39,613 nt of DNA from Bacteroidales bacterium (lineage in GTDB: Bacteria; Bacteroidota; Bacteroidia; Bacteroidales; DTU049). A program made the position numbers and the translations under genes. Positions 26,642 through 34,766 of the stretch are shown in pieces. Every line of letters starts with the position of its first letter. Position 1 is the first letter of the stretch. The stretch is from positions 1-39,613 of the forward strand of contig JAOAAK010000005.1 in the NCBI GenBank assembly GCA_026418905.1. Reading direction: 5' to 3'. The notes under the pieces were generated by a model, which was not told the origin of the DNA, made no database searches, and was given only the letters and a program-made list of their open reading frames with translations.

Positions 26642-27643
26642 TCACCCGAAATGTTCATGATTTTTCTGAATTACCTCCATAATTTGATGGGCTACTTTCA
26701 ATGCTTTGTAGCCATCCCAGATGGTTACAGGTGGTTCTTCATCGTAAGCAATAGAGCGGTAAAAAAACGTAAGTTCTGTTTGTATAGCGTTAATTTCTTT
26801 TACTTCTGGATATTCCATTAGAATTTTTATCTTTTCTTCATCGTTTTTAGGAAATTCAAGCATCATGGCTCTTTCTTTGTCGTAGTTAATTTCTTCTTCA
26901 GAGTTTAACAACCTCACAACTTCGCATTTTTTTTCGAGAAAATCCACACTGATATATGCTTCTGGTTGGAAAAAACGAATCTTTCTCATTTGCTTCAAAG
27001 AAATACGGCTAGCTGTTAGGTTTGCAACAGCTCCGTTGTCGAATTCAATACGCGCATTGGCAATGTCAGGGGTATTGCTAACTATAGCAACACCCGCAGC
27101 AGAAACCTTTCTTACCTGAGCTCGAATTACATGCAAAACTATGTCTAAATCGTGGATCATTAAATCAAGTACTACGGGAACATCTGTTCCACGTGGATTA
27201 AATTTTGATAAACGGTGAGCTTCAATAAACAAAGGATTTTTCAAATATGGTTTCGCAGCAAAAAAACCTGGATTAAATCTTTCCACATGCCCAACCTGAA
27301 TTTTTACTTGAGCTTCTTTTGCCAATTCTATCAATTCTTCAGCTTCTTGTAAAGTTGTAACCACAGGCTTTTCTATAAACACATGCTTAAATTTACGTAT
27401 AGATCGAGCAGCATTCTCAAAATGGGTAATGGTGGGTGTTACGATATCTACTACATCAACCGCATCTATTAATTCGTCTGCTGATGAAAAAGATTTGATG
27501 GAAAATTCTTTTTCTACTTGTTTACTTATTTCTTGATCAATGTCGTAAAATCCGACCAATTCATAAATATCAGATAAACCTTGTAAGCATCTGATATGTA
27601 TTTTCCCCAAATGACCAGCTCCTAGTACGCCTATTTTCAACAT
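26642..27643 (-). CDS. Gfo/Idh/MocA family oxidoreductase
   Basis: 333 residues. The N-terminal Rossmann motif is GVLGAGHLGKIH (5-16), and the EKP motif of the family is in HVFIEKPVVT (about 92-101). The C-terminal alpha/beta domain has VQVGHVERFNPGF and LMIHDLDIVLHVI with the catalytic His-Asp helix. Such enzymes oxidise or reduce sugars and nucleotide sugars with NAD(P). Position at the head of a run ending in a sugar phosphotransferase suggests a nucleotide-sugar step, but the substrate cannot be told. It is divergent from the phosphofructokinase gene. Confidence 0.9.
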   Translation of the reverse strand: MLKIGVLGAGHLGKIHIRCLQGLSDIYELVGFYDIDQEISKQVEKEFSIKSFSSADELIDAVDVVDIVTPTITHFENAARSIRKFKHVFIEKPVVTTLQEAEELIELAKEAQVKIQVGHVERFNPGFFAAKPYLKNPLFIEAHRLSKFNPRGTDVPVVLDLMIHDLDIVLHVIRAQVRKVSAAGVAIVSNTPDIANARIEFDNGAVANLTASRISLKQMRKIRFFQPEAYISVDFLEKKCEVVRLLNSEEEINYDKERAMMLEFPKNDEEKIKILMEYPEVKEINAIQTELTFFYRSIAYDEEPPVTIWDGYKALKVAHQIMEVIQKNHEHFG

Positions 27644-27650
27644 TTTTTAA

Positions 27651-27658
27651 CAAAAATA
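27651..27658 (-). promoter_or_regulatory. Putative -7 box for the oxidoreductase-lipoprotein-sugar transferase run
   Basis: TATTTTTG on the minus strand ends 7 nt before the ATG at 27643. The message would be leaderless or nearly so. The box is back to back with the phosphofructokinase promoter in a 75-bp gap. Confidence 0.5.
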
Positions 27659-27673
27659 AACGATTTCTTTTGT

Positions 27674-27704
27674 TTTGATAAATAGAGAAAATTTCATAAT
27701 TTCG
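27674..27704 (+). promoter_or_regulatory. Promoter of the phosphofructokinase-M28 peptidase pair
   Basis: TTTG (27674-27677) and TAATTTCG (27697-27704, one mismatch to TAnnTTTG) are separated by 19 nt, the spacing described for Bacteroidota promoters. The ATG follows 14 nt later, with a short AGGA in between. Confidence 0.6.
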
Positions 27705-27718
27705 CAAAAAAGGAAAAT

Positions 27719-28948
27719 ATGAAAGCAAACAAATTGTATGAAGGAAAAATTCTTGCTATTTTATCAGGTGGTGGCGATACTCCTGCTGTTAACTCATCCA
27801 TCGAGCAAATTCGTAACAAAGCACAAATATTAGGTTTCACGGTTTACGGAATCCGTTATGGTTGGAAAGGACTTCTTGGTGAAGGAAACATCGTTGACCT
27901 GACCCGACAACGATATGATGGATGGTACGGTGGTTCTTTCCTTAAATCCAGTCGAACCAATCCATTTCCATCGAAAAAAAACCCAGAAAACCGTGTTCCC
28001 CAGATTCTCGAAAACATCAAACGATACAAAATAGATTATCTCGTTACCATTGGTGGCGACGACACCAATGGGGCTGCTAAAAAGCTTTTTGAAACTGAAG
28101 GCATTCCTGTGATTGGTTTTCCTAAAACCATCGACAACGACTTACGTACCCGAACATTTCATCGTTTTAACAACAAAGAAATAGAGGCGGTTCTTTGTCC
28201 TGGTTTCCCTACAGCTGCTGAAACCGTCATACAACTTACTCATCAAATTCGTACGACTGCTCAATCCCACCAACGTATTATGGTTGTCGAAGTTATGGGT
28301 CGCGATGCTGGATGGCTTGTAAGCACCGCTGCTTACGGGTTAGCTGATCTCATCCTTATTCCCGAACATCCTATTAACAAAGAAATGAAAGAAAAATTTT
28401 TCGAAAAGATCAAAGAAAAATATACCAACAACCCACATAAAGCTTTGGTCATAGCCGTTAGCGAAGGGACACGTTGGTACAATGAGAAAACCGGTGAAAC
28501 AGAAGTAGTTTATGCATCAACTGAAACAGATGAATATGGTCATGCTAGACTTGGAGGAGTAAGTGGCATCATTGCAAGCGAAATCACTGCAAAATTAGGA
28601 ATAGATGCACGTGCTCAGAACATCGGTTATTTTGCCCGATCAGGCAAATGCAACAATTATGATAGACGTCTAACATCCGCTCTTGCCGACAAAGTAATGG
28701 ATCTTCTTCTCCGCGAAGAATACGGAAAAATGCCCGTGTTAAATCAAATTGTCCCAGAGGAAGATCTGGAAGAATATAATGTGACTACCATTGACATGGG
28801 AAATATTGGCAATCAACCCTTACCTCTGGACTACTATAATGCCGAGGAATTTCAAGTTTCGGAAGCATATTTGGATTTTTTGAAAAACATCATCGGACGT
28901 GAGATGTGCAAGGATATTCATATTTCATTTCCTGTGGTAAAACCTTAA
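27719..28948 (+). CDS. pfp: Phosphofructokinase, predicted pyrophosphate-dependent
   Basis: 409 residues of the PFK family. N-terminal LSGGGDTPAVN, the fructose-6-phosphate motif TIDNDL (137-142) and MGRDAGWL are present. Two residues tell ATP from PPi enzymes: the GGDGS loop of ATP enzymes is here GGDDTN (112-117) with Asp115 for Gly104 of E. coli PfkA, and the PGTIDND of ATP enzymes is PKTIDND with Lys136 for Gly124. This Asp/Lys pair blocks the ATP site and is the mark of PPi-dependent enzymes. The reaction phosphorylates fructose 6-phosphate with PPi and is readily reversible, so it can serve both glycolysis and gluconeogenesis. A peptidase gene follows 3 nt downstream. Confidence 0.9.
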   Translation: MKANKLYEGKILAILSGGGDTPAVNSSIEQIRNKAQILGFTVYGIRYGWKGLLGEGNIVDLTRQRYDGWYGGSFLKSSRTNPFPSKKNPENRVPQILENIKRYKIDYLVTIGGDDTNGAAKKLFETEGIPVIGFPKTIDNDLRTRTFHRFNNKEIEAVLCPGFPTAAETVIQLTHQIRTTAQSHQRIMVVEVMGRDAGWLVSTAAYGLADLILIPEHPINKEMKEKFFEKIKEKYTNNPHKALVIAVSEGTRWYNEKTGETEVVYASTETDEYGHARLGGVSGIIASEITAKLGIDARAQNIGYFARSGKCNNYDRRLTSALADKVMDLLLREEYGKMPVLNQIVPEEDLEEYNVTTIDMGNIGNQPLPLDYYNAEEFQVSEAYLDFLKNIIGREMCKDIHISFPVVKP

Positions 28949-28951
28949 ACA

Positions 28952-30355
28952 ATGAAAAAATTTCTTTTTGTTCTACTCAGTCTTCCTTTTCTGAATGGAA
29001 AGGGCCAGATGGAAGTTTCCCTGGATTCTCTTATGAAGCATGTTTATTTTCTGAGTTCCAAAGAATGCAATGGTCGTCTTCCCGGTACTGATGGCTACGA
29101 CCGCGCTATTGAGTATTGTCAGAACAAGTTGATTTCTTATGGTCTGAAGCCAACATACAAAGAGTTTTGGCCTCAAATTTTCTACATTGAATTCAATTCC
29201 ATCGATTCTGCTCATGTGGAACTTTATTTGAAAAAAAAACGTAAAATACCACTCAATCCAGGGAGTGATTTTTCTGTTCGTGGGTATTCCAGTCCTGGCA
29301 CTATAAAAGGTCAACTCGTTTTTTGTGGATATGGCTTAGATTTACCTGAATACTCTGATTACCAAAATGTGGATGTAAGAGAGAAGATCGTTATGGTATT
29401 TAAAAGTCATCCCCCTTTTCTATCCAGGCCTTCAAATTATTCTGTTCGCGAAATAGCAGAAAAAGCTTACCAAAAAGGAGCTATTGGTGTTATTTTTTTA
29501 CCGTCTCAACATTCATTTAACCCATCTGATCAACCTATAGGAAGTGTTGCCGACGGTATGGGAACCATGCCACCAAAACTTCCTCAGATTCAAATACATA
29601 GAAATGTAGCCAAGCTTATTCTAAATAAAGATCCTTTCGAAATTCAAAAAGAAATAGATCATCTCAAAAAGCCTAAGTCATTTTACGTGAGATCGAAATG
29701 CTACATACACATTAAAACCACCTACGACCCACGCGGAATATCGAAGAATCTCGTTGGCATTGTTCCAGGCAACGATCCGCTTCTCAAAGATGAATATATT
29801 TTAATCACTGCACATCTTGATCATGTTGGCTTTCTTGGGAAGAATGTCTATTACCCAGGTGCCAACGACAATGCCTCTGGTAGTGCTGCTGTACTGGAAA
29901 TTGCTCGACTCATACTTGCTGAAAAAAACAGATTAAAACGTTCCGTAGCGTTTATTCTTTTTGCGAGCGAAGAAAAAAATCTTGATGGTTCACGTTATTT
30001 TGTTGAACATATGCCTTTTCCTCCTGAAAAAATTCGCTTAGTTTTAAACATGGATTGCATCGGACATGGTGATAGCATCAAAGTTGGCAATGGAGAATCA
30101 TGGCCTGAACTTTGGCAGCAAGCCTACCGTATCGCTCAAGAAAACCACTTTCCCATGACCACAACTACTTGGAAAGGTGGTGGTGCCGATCTCACTCCCT
30201 TCCATGAAAAAGGCATTCCAGGATTGTATTTTGTAACCACCAATTCTTATACTCACCTTCACCTGCCCACCGATAAACCCGAAACATTTAATCTTTCCCT
30301 TTACCAAAAAATGGTAAAATTGGTTTACTTGCTCACCAAAGAATGGGTTTTTTAG
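28952..30355 (+). CDS. M28 family metallo-aminopeptidase, exported
   Basis: 467 residues with a signal peptide (MKKFLFVLLSLPFLNGKGQ). An inserted PA-like domain lies at about 100-235 (region with VVFCGYGLD-like and GAIGVIFLPSQ). The peptidase domain carries all co-catalytic zinc ligands: His and Asp in TAHLDHVG (about 286-293), Asp in GANDNASGSA (about 306), Glu-Glu in FASEEKNLDG (about 332-341), Asp in NMDCIGHG (about 369), and the last His in YTHLHLPTDKPE (about 432). It would remove N-terminal residues from peptides outside the cytoplasm and complements the S46 peptidase at 2.4 kb. It starts 3 nt after the phosphofructokinase stop and ends 4 bp inside the convergent DUF3108 gene. Confidence 0.92.
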   Translation: MKKFLFVLLSLPFLNGKGQMEVSLDSLMKHVYFLSSKECNGRLPGTDGYDRAIEYCQNKLISYGLKPTYKEFWPQIFYIEFNSIDSAHVELYLKKKRKIPLNPGSDFSVRGYSSPGTIKGQLVFCGYGLDLPEYSDYQNVDVREKIVMVFKSHPPFLSRPSNYSVREIAEKAYQKGAIGVIFLPSQHSFNPSDQPIGSVADGMGTMPPKLPQIQIHRNVAKLILNKDPFEIQKEIDHLKKPKSFYVRSKCYIHIKTTYDPRGISKNLVGIVPGNDPLLKDEYILITAHLDHVGFLGKNVYYPGANDNASGSAAVLEIARLILAEKNRLKRSVAFILFASEEKNLDGSRYFVEHMPFPPEKIRLVLNMDCIGHGDSIKVGNGESWPELWQQAYRIAQENHFPMTTTTWKGGGADLTPFHEKGIPGLYFVTTNSYTHLHLPTDKPETFNLSLYQKMVKLVYLLTKEWVF

Positions 30356-31152
30356 TTTTTGTTTTTTAAAGGATAACGTAAATTTTTGTACTCTACAAGT
30401 TCAAATTTTACATAACCAATAAGGATCGAACTCGTTGCATAAAGCAACACTCTGTTTTTATCATTTGAAAAATATAATGTCATGGGATAAGATTCTCCAA
30501 AAACGCTACCTACTATCACACTCGGCTTAAAAGCAAGAGCTTCAAATCTACCTAAAGAAGTTTTAATGTTTTTGATTCCATGAAATACAACCTTCGTCGT
30601 ATAAGAACTATCTTCAAAAACAAAAGGTATTGTGATAATATCACCTGGTTTGAGAGTGGAAAAATCAAAATTTCGGAAATAATATGCAGCTGAAATCATA
30701 TCGTGAGCATACATGGGAATTTTATAAGTCACTGTTTTGCCTTTCAAATTATCTTTAAATTGAGCTATCCCTTTGCCATGATTAAAATAGATATCCTGAT
30801 CTGCTTTAAATTTTCCCTCATGAGCCTTTCTTAAAAACATCCATGGAAACAAACCTTCTACATCAATGTATGTGTCGAACCTATCGTTTACGTAAATAGC
30901 CCACTCATGTTTCTTAAAAGTAGAACCATATATGGTTATATGATAACATTTCCTGCCTCCTATTTCTTCCAATTTGGGTAAAACCTCGGCTATTCCAAAG
31001 CCAGCTTTTATTTTACCTGTTATATAGGAATCAAAATAAGCAATATAGTAAAGTTTTTCACCAGGTGAAAAAGCAAAATTTTCTACTTTCCTGTATTGAG
31101 CATAAATAGCAATTGTCATGAAAAACCACAAAAAATAATAACTCCATTTCAT
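30352..31152 (-). CDS. DUF3108 domain-containing exported protein
   Basis: 266 residues. A signal segment (MKWSYYFLWFFMTIAIYAQ) is followed by a beta-rich domain that begins FSPGEKLYYIAYFDSYITGKIKAGFG, close to the start of DUF3108 proteins. Further family-like parts are FTVYVND-like RFDTYIDVEGLFPW, HDMISAAYYFRNFD and LGRFEALAFKPSVIVGSVF. DUF3108 proteins are predicted periplasmic beta proteins with no proven function. It is the last gene of a four-gene minus-strand run, 3 nt after the 66-residue membrane protein. Confidence 0.85.
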   Translation of the reverse strand: MKWSYYFLWFFMTIAIYAQYRKVENFAFSPGEKLYYIAYFDSYITGKIKAGFGIAEVLPKLEEIGGRKCYHITIYGSTFKKHEWAIYVNDRFDTYIDVEGLFPWMFLRKAHEGKFKADQDIYFNHGKGIAQFKDNLKGKTVTYKIPMYAHDMISAAYYFRNFDFSTLKPGDIITIPFVFEDSSYTTKVVFHGIKNIKTSLGRFEALAFKPSVIVGSVFGESYPMTLYFSNDKNRVLLYATSSILIGYVKFELVEYKNLRYPLKNKN

Positions 31153-31155
31153 ATG

Positions 31156-31356
31156 TTAAGATTTTGATTTATTACGTGGAATAAAAAAATCAGCAATCAA
31201 TGCCCCTAAAATACCTCCAAACGCCACAGACTTAAAGGGTGTGGAAGTAATTGAACAACTCGATGTACATCCCCAATTGATATAATAAACATATCCTAAG
31301 ACCCCTCCCACCAGAAATCCTACTAACCAAATCAACAATTTCTTACTTAAATTCAT
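31156..31356 (-). CDS. Small membrane protein (DUF6132-like)
   Basis: 66 residues with two hydrophobic segments (about 8-26 and 42-58). Between them is the short loop NWGCTSSCSITSTPF, with two Cys three residues apart. The G-C-x-x-x-C-x-I-T-S-x-P pattern is what I associate with the DUF6132 family of tiny Bacteroidota membrane proteins, often next to thioredoxin or rhodanese genes. Here the gene directly follows an exported thioredoxin, 10 nt away, so the paired cysteines may be a redox partner; this is inference. The basic tail IPRNKSKS ends the protein. Confidence 0.8.
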   Translation of the reverse strand: MNLSKKLLIWLVGFLVGGVLGYVYYINWGCTSSCSITSTPFKSVAFGGILGALIADFFIPRNKSKS

Positions 31357-31366
31357 AATAATTAAT

Positions 31367-31735
31367 TTACATTAAGTACGGATTTAAATTTTGCAACAAT
31401 TGAGACTTGTTATGCAAACCCACCCATTTTTTAATGGCTATGCCATTTTTGAACAAAATAAGGGTGGGCAAATATTCTATGGCATAAGACTCGGATAAAG
31501 AAGGTGATTTGTCTACATCAACGCGAAATATATGCAACTTATGCTTAAGCGAATCTTTTACTTCTATCAACACCTTCTCCTGAATTTTACAAGGGAAACA
31601 CCATGTAGCATAAAAATCCACTAAGACGAGCTTGTCTTGTATTGACGTAAAAAAATTTTTTTCATCAATTTGTGGAATTTGAGCGAACAGGACCGAAATA
31701 TTAATAGAAAAAAAAACAATAGCTGCTTTCAACAT
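31367..31735 (-). CDS. Exported thioredoxin-fold protein
   Basis: 122 residues. A signal peptide (MLKAAIVFFSINISVLFAQ) precedes the thioredoxin fold. The active site is WCFPC (Cys46, Cys49) in FYATWCFPCK, and the cis-Pro is in YLPTLILF (about 90-97). The Phe between the cysteines differs from the classical WCGPC and points to a periplasmic reductant or oxidant rather than the cytoplasmic thioredoxin. It lies 34 nt after iadA and is followed by the two-cysteine membrane protein. Confidence 0.9.
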   Translation of the reverse strand: MLKAAIVFFSINISVLFAQIPQIDEKNFFTSIQDKLVLVDFYATWCFPCKIQEKVLIEVKDSLKHKLHIFRVDVDKSPSLSESYAIEYLPTLILFKNGIAIKKWVGLHNKSQLLQNLNPYLM

Positions 31736-31769
31736 TCTTTTTTAAATCACTAGCAATTTTAATACCATA

Positions 31770-32942
31770 TTATTTTTCATAAGCTCCTTTTCTTATTATC
31801 TGTGAGTTTTTCATCATCCAGTTACCGCGAGCGAAGACATGGATAAGGTTGAAATCCTTATCAAGGATCAGTAAATCTGCATCATTACCCTCTTGAATAA
31901 TCCCTTTACGTGGGAGCTTTAAAATTTGAGCAGGATTAAAGGTAAGTGGCAACAACGCTTTTTCTAAATCAACCCCTTCTTTTACTGCGTCTTTCAATTC
32001 TCGTAAATTGGCTTCAGGTTTTCCGACCTCAAGCCTAACCAAATTGCCTTGTTCATCAAACCCTGGTAATGATCCACCAGCATCTGAAGTGAAAGTAACA
32101 CGTTCTAAGGGTAAATTTTCCTTAACTATACGACTCAAACAAGTTGATGGTTTGACTTCGTACTCAGGAAAATAAGGATAAGAACTGGTAGTAATATCAA
32201 TATATCCGCCTGCTTTCAAATACTCAATGGCACTTTCAAATGTATAATCATTGCGATTACAATGAGTAGGCAAGAATTGTGTTAGTTTTAGCATGTTATG
32301 GCTGCGTTCGATGACTTGAAAAAGCGGGCGAAAAGGATCTTCCTGATCACCTAAATGAATATTGATAAGTCCGGCTTTTCCGCCCAACATTCCCCCCACT
32401 CGAGCATGTTCAGTCAGTCTTAACAACTCGTCTATGGTGGGCCAAGATGATCTATGGTCCGAAATAGCTATTTCCCCCACTCCAATTATTTCGTCAATCA
32501 GCGCTATGTCTTTACCAACATCACCCGTAAAAGTAGGGGTCGGCACTTGATAAGCTCCTACCCACATCCATGCTGAAATCCCTTCAAGTCGAAGAGCCTT
32601 AACTTTCATCAATACAGAAGCAAGATCGCGTGTAAGTCCATCTGTTCCCAAGCAACCTACTATCGTCGTTACCCCACCCTGAATAAAATCAGAAAGCATC
32701 ATCTCTGGCGTACGAGTTGTGGGACCACCTTCTCCACCAGCTCCTGCCACATGGACATGTGCATCAATAAATCCTGGCACTACCGTTTGATTTTGAATAT
32801 CAATAACCTCAACATCAACCCCCACCGGTAAGCCAAGGTCATCCCCTACAGCAACAATGATTTCTCCGGCTATTAATATATCCTTTTTCCCCAAATATCG
32901 AGGAGCATATACTTCACAATTTCTCAATAATTTTAACACCAT
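31770..32942 (-). CDS. iadA: Isoaspartyl dipeptidase (beta-aspartyl-peptidase)
   Basis: 390 residues of the amidohydrolase superfamily. Metal ligands seen: His62 and His64 (DAHVHV), His196 (INIHLGD), His227 (PTHCNR) and Asp287 (SDAGG). IadA-specific segments are GAGGEGGPTTRTPE, AISDHRSSWPT and the C-terminal LTFNPAQILKLPRKG. The bridging carboxylated Lys of E. coli IadA (Lys162 in VKCAISDHRS) aligns with Glu157 here (GEIAISDHRS), so the metal bridge would be a plain carboxylate. The enzyme splits isoAsp-containing dipeptides left by protein damage. It heads a run with the exported thioredoxin. Confidence 0.9.
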   Translation of the reverse strand: MVLKLLRNCEVYAPRYLGKKDILIAGEIIVAVGDDLGLPVGVDVEVIDIQNQTVVPGFIDAHVHVAGAGGEGGPTTRTPEMMLSDFIQGGVTTIVGCLGTDGLTRDLASVLMKVKALRLEGISAWMWVGAYQVPTPTFTGDVGKDIALIDEIIGVGEIAISDHRSSWPTIDELLRLTEHARVGGMLGGKAGLINIHLGDQEDPFRPLFQVIERSHNMLKLTQFLPTHCNRNDYTFESAIEYLKAGGYIDITTSSYPYFPEYEVKPSTCLSRIVKENLPLERVTFTSDAGGSLPGFDEQGNLVRLEVGKPEANLRELKDAVKEGVDLEKALLPLTFNPAQILKLPRKGIIQEGNDADLLILDKDFNLIHVFARGNWMMKNSQIIRKGAYEK

Positions 32943-32958
32943 ACGTCAACTTTTTCTA

Positions 32959-32966
32959 CAAAAATA
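32959..32966 (-). promoter_or_regulatory. Putative -7 box for the iadA run
   Basis: TATTTTTG on the minus strand ends 16 nt before the iadA ATG at 32942, in the 111-bp gap after the T9SS cargo gene. No clear -33 box at standard spacing. Confidence 0.45.
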
Positions 32967-33053
32967 AAAAACATTCGCAAACTCACATGCTACATTTCGT
33001 GAAAAAAAGATTCATAGCTAAGTTTTATACTAAAAACTTCTACTCAAAAAATC

Positions 33054-34766
33054 TTACATTTTTATTAACTTAAAAATTTGTGGCATTTTTGATAGCTTCA
33101 CAAAGTAAATGCTTTTATCTAAATTTTTCAGATTAATGGTCATAAAAGAAACTTCCTCATCAGTTTTAAAAACACAATTTCCTTCCATTCCATAAATCTC
33201 AATTTTTTGCGGCACATGAAGTTTAATATTTAAATAATCATGCGCAGGATTCGGATAAATGAAAACGCGATCAAAGTAATCACTCAAACTAGTAACATCA
33301 TAAAAGTGACAGGAAGAAGTATCGCTGCACCCTTGACTTGAAACGATCACTGCATAAAAACCACTCTGAACTGGTTCATAAGACTGATTGGTTGCATTAC
33401 TAATAGGAGTCAGAAGCCCCCCATCACATTTGCACCATTGATAAAACGCATTGGGCATGTTAGCCCACAAAGACTGCCCATTTATGCTGACATTAGTATC
33501 TATCTCAACAACCGTCAGATTCACATAAATGACACTGTCACAACCGACTATATTGGGAATTACATCTGTATAATATCCGCTTGCATACCATGTAAATTGG
33601 CCACTTGGAGAAACAAAACTATCACATACCACGGGGGCTATTGTTGCTGAAGTAGAGTTTTTTATGGTTAGGTGTATGGTGATGATGCTGTCACAACCCA
33701 AGTTGTTGGTTAAAGTATCGTAATACGTTCCGGATGTTTGCCATGTGTAACTGCCACTTGGCGATGTATAAGTATCACAGGCAATATCGTAAATTTCTGA
33801 ATATGTTTTTCCTTTTATTTCAATATTATGAGATATAGTACTATCCAGATAATTTAAAGTATCCTGAATATATAGCGATACGTGGTATGTTCCTGGTTGA
33901 GTGAAAGTGTAGATTGGATTTTTACTAGTTGAAAAGAGTAGTCCGTTTAGATACCACCTGTAGATGTCGCCATCCGTACTCTGATTATTGAAATGAACTA
34001 TAGTGGAATCGCAGGAAAAATCTGTATGATAAGTAAAACGAGCTACAGGTAGGGATAATTTGGTAAAGTTACTTGAAATAGGAACACTCCATTGCCCTAA
34101 AGAATCAAGAAATTGAATATACAAAACATGTTGGCCCTTTTCAATTGTTGTCAGATCAAGATTATTTATAAATATAAAAGAACCGTAAACCGGGGAAGAA
34201 AAAGGTACAAAATGCATGCTCTGATCATCATCAAACCAATATCTATATGCCAATAGACTATTATGTATTTCTTGAAACTCTGAATTTTTTACAAAAACAG
34301 ACGTTAATACTGGACTCCATCTTCCAACATTATCCTTAAAACGAAGATGTAAGGTATGTAAACCGTTAGCAAGTGATCCAAGTGGTAAAGATAAATTAAG
34401 AAAAAAATTGGAAGTAGGAGAAATATTCTCAGTAATATTATGATTATACTGATCATCAAACCAATATTGATAAGCTTGTATATTTTGAGCAAGATTAAAT
34501 AAAGGCGGTATTTTATAAAACATGCATGAAATGACACTACTCCATAAACCTTCGGTAGATTGGGCACGAAAATTAAAAAAATGAATACCAGGATTTAGAT
34601 GAGCTACAGAAAAATTTTCATTAATGTAAAGCATAGCCGTAGGTGTCACCTCAACATGAGTTCGACCTGAAAAGTTTTCATCGTACCAATATTCGTACGA
34701 TTTTATCTCTTGCCCAGATAAGCTTAATAACCCCAAAAACAGTACCGCTGAAAATAACTTATTCAT
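33054..34766 (-). CDS. T9SS-secreted repeat protein with PKD domain and C-terminal sorting domain
   Basis: 570 residues from the ATG at 34766; the frame to 34778 would need a TTG start. After the signal peptide (1-18) come three similar units of about 60 residues (24-83, 99-158, 173-234). Each opens with Y-x-YW(F/Y)D and closes with F-x-(D/S)-x-x-G-x-WS and a V-(I/L/P)-S-S-like end. A PKD-like domain follows (about 241-319, ending in PGTYHVSLYI). Two short units (329-371, 380-420) share C-D-x-(Y/F)-x-SPSG-x-(Y/F)-TW-x-SG-x-Y-x-D and GCDS. After an Ig/PKD-like part (about 440-488) there is a type A T9SS sorting domain (500-570: VFIYPNPAHDYLNIK, INLKNLDKSIYFVKL, KLIKM). The protein is thus expected at the cell surface or outside. 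The start overlaps the beta-helix gene stop by 8 nt. Confidence 0.9.
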   Translation of the reverse strand: MNKLFSAVLFLGLLSLSGQEIKSYEYWYDENFSGRTHVEVTPTAMLYINENFSVAHLNPGIHFFNFRAQSTEGLWSSVISCMFYKIPPLFNLAQNIQAYQYWFDDQYNHNITENISPTSNFFLNLSLPLGSLANGLHTLHLRFKDNVGRWSPVLTSVFVKNSEFQEIHNSLLAYRYWFDDDQSMHFVPFSSPVYGSFIFINNLDLTTIEKGQHVLYIQFLDSLGQWSVPISSNFTKLSLPVARFTYHTDFSCDSTIVHFNNQSTDGDIYRWYLNGLLFSTSKNPIYTFTQPGTYHVSLYIQDTLNYLDSTISHNIEIKGKTYSEIYDIACDTYTSPSGSYTWQTSGTYYDTLTNNLGCDSIITIHLTIKNSTSATIAPVVCDSFVSPSGQFTWYASGYYTDVIPNIVGCDSVIYVNLTVVEIDTNVSINGQSLWANMPNAFYQWCKCDGGLLTPISNATNQSYEPVQSGFYAVIVSSQGCSDTSSCHFYDVTSLSDYFDRVFIYPNPAHDYLNIKLHVPQKIEIYGMEGNCVFKTDEEVSFMTINLKNLDKSIYFVKLSKMPQIFKLIKM

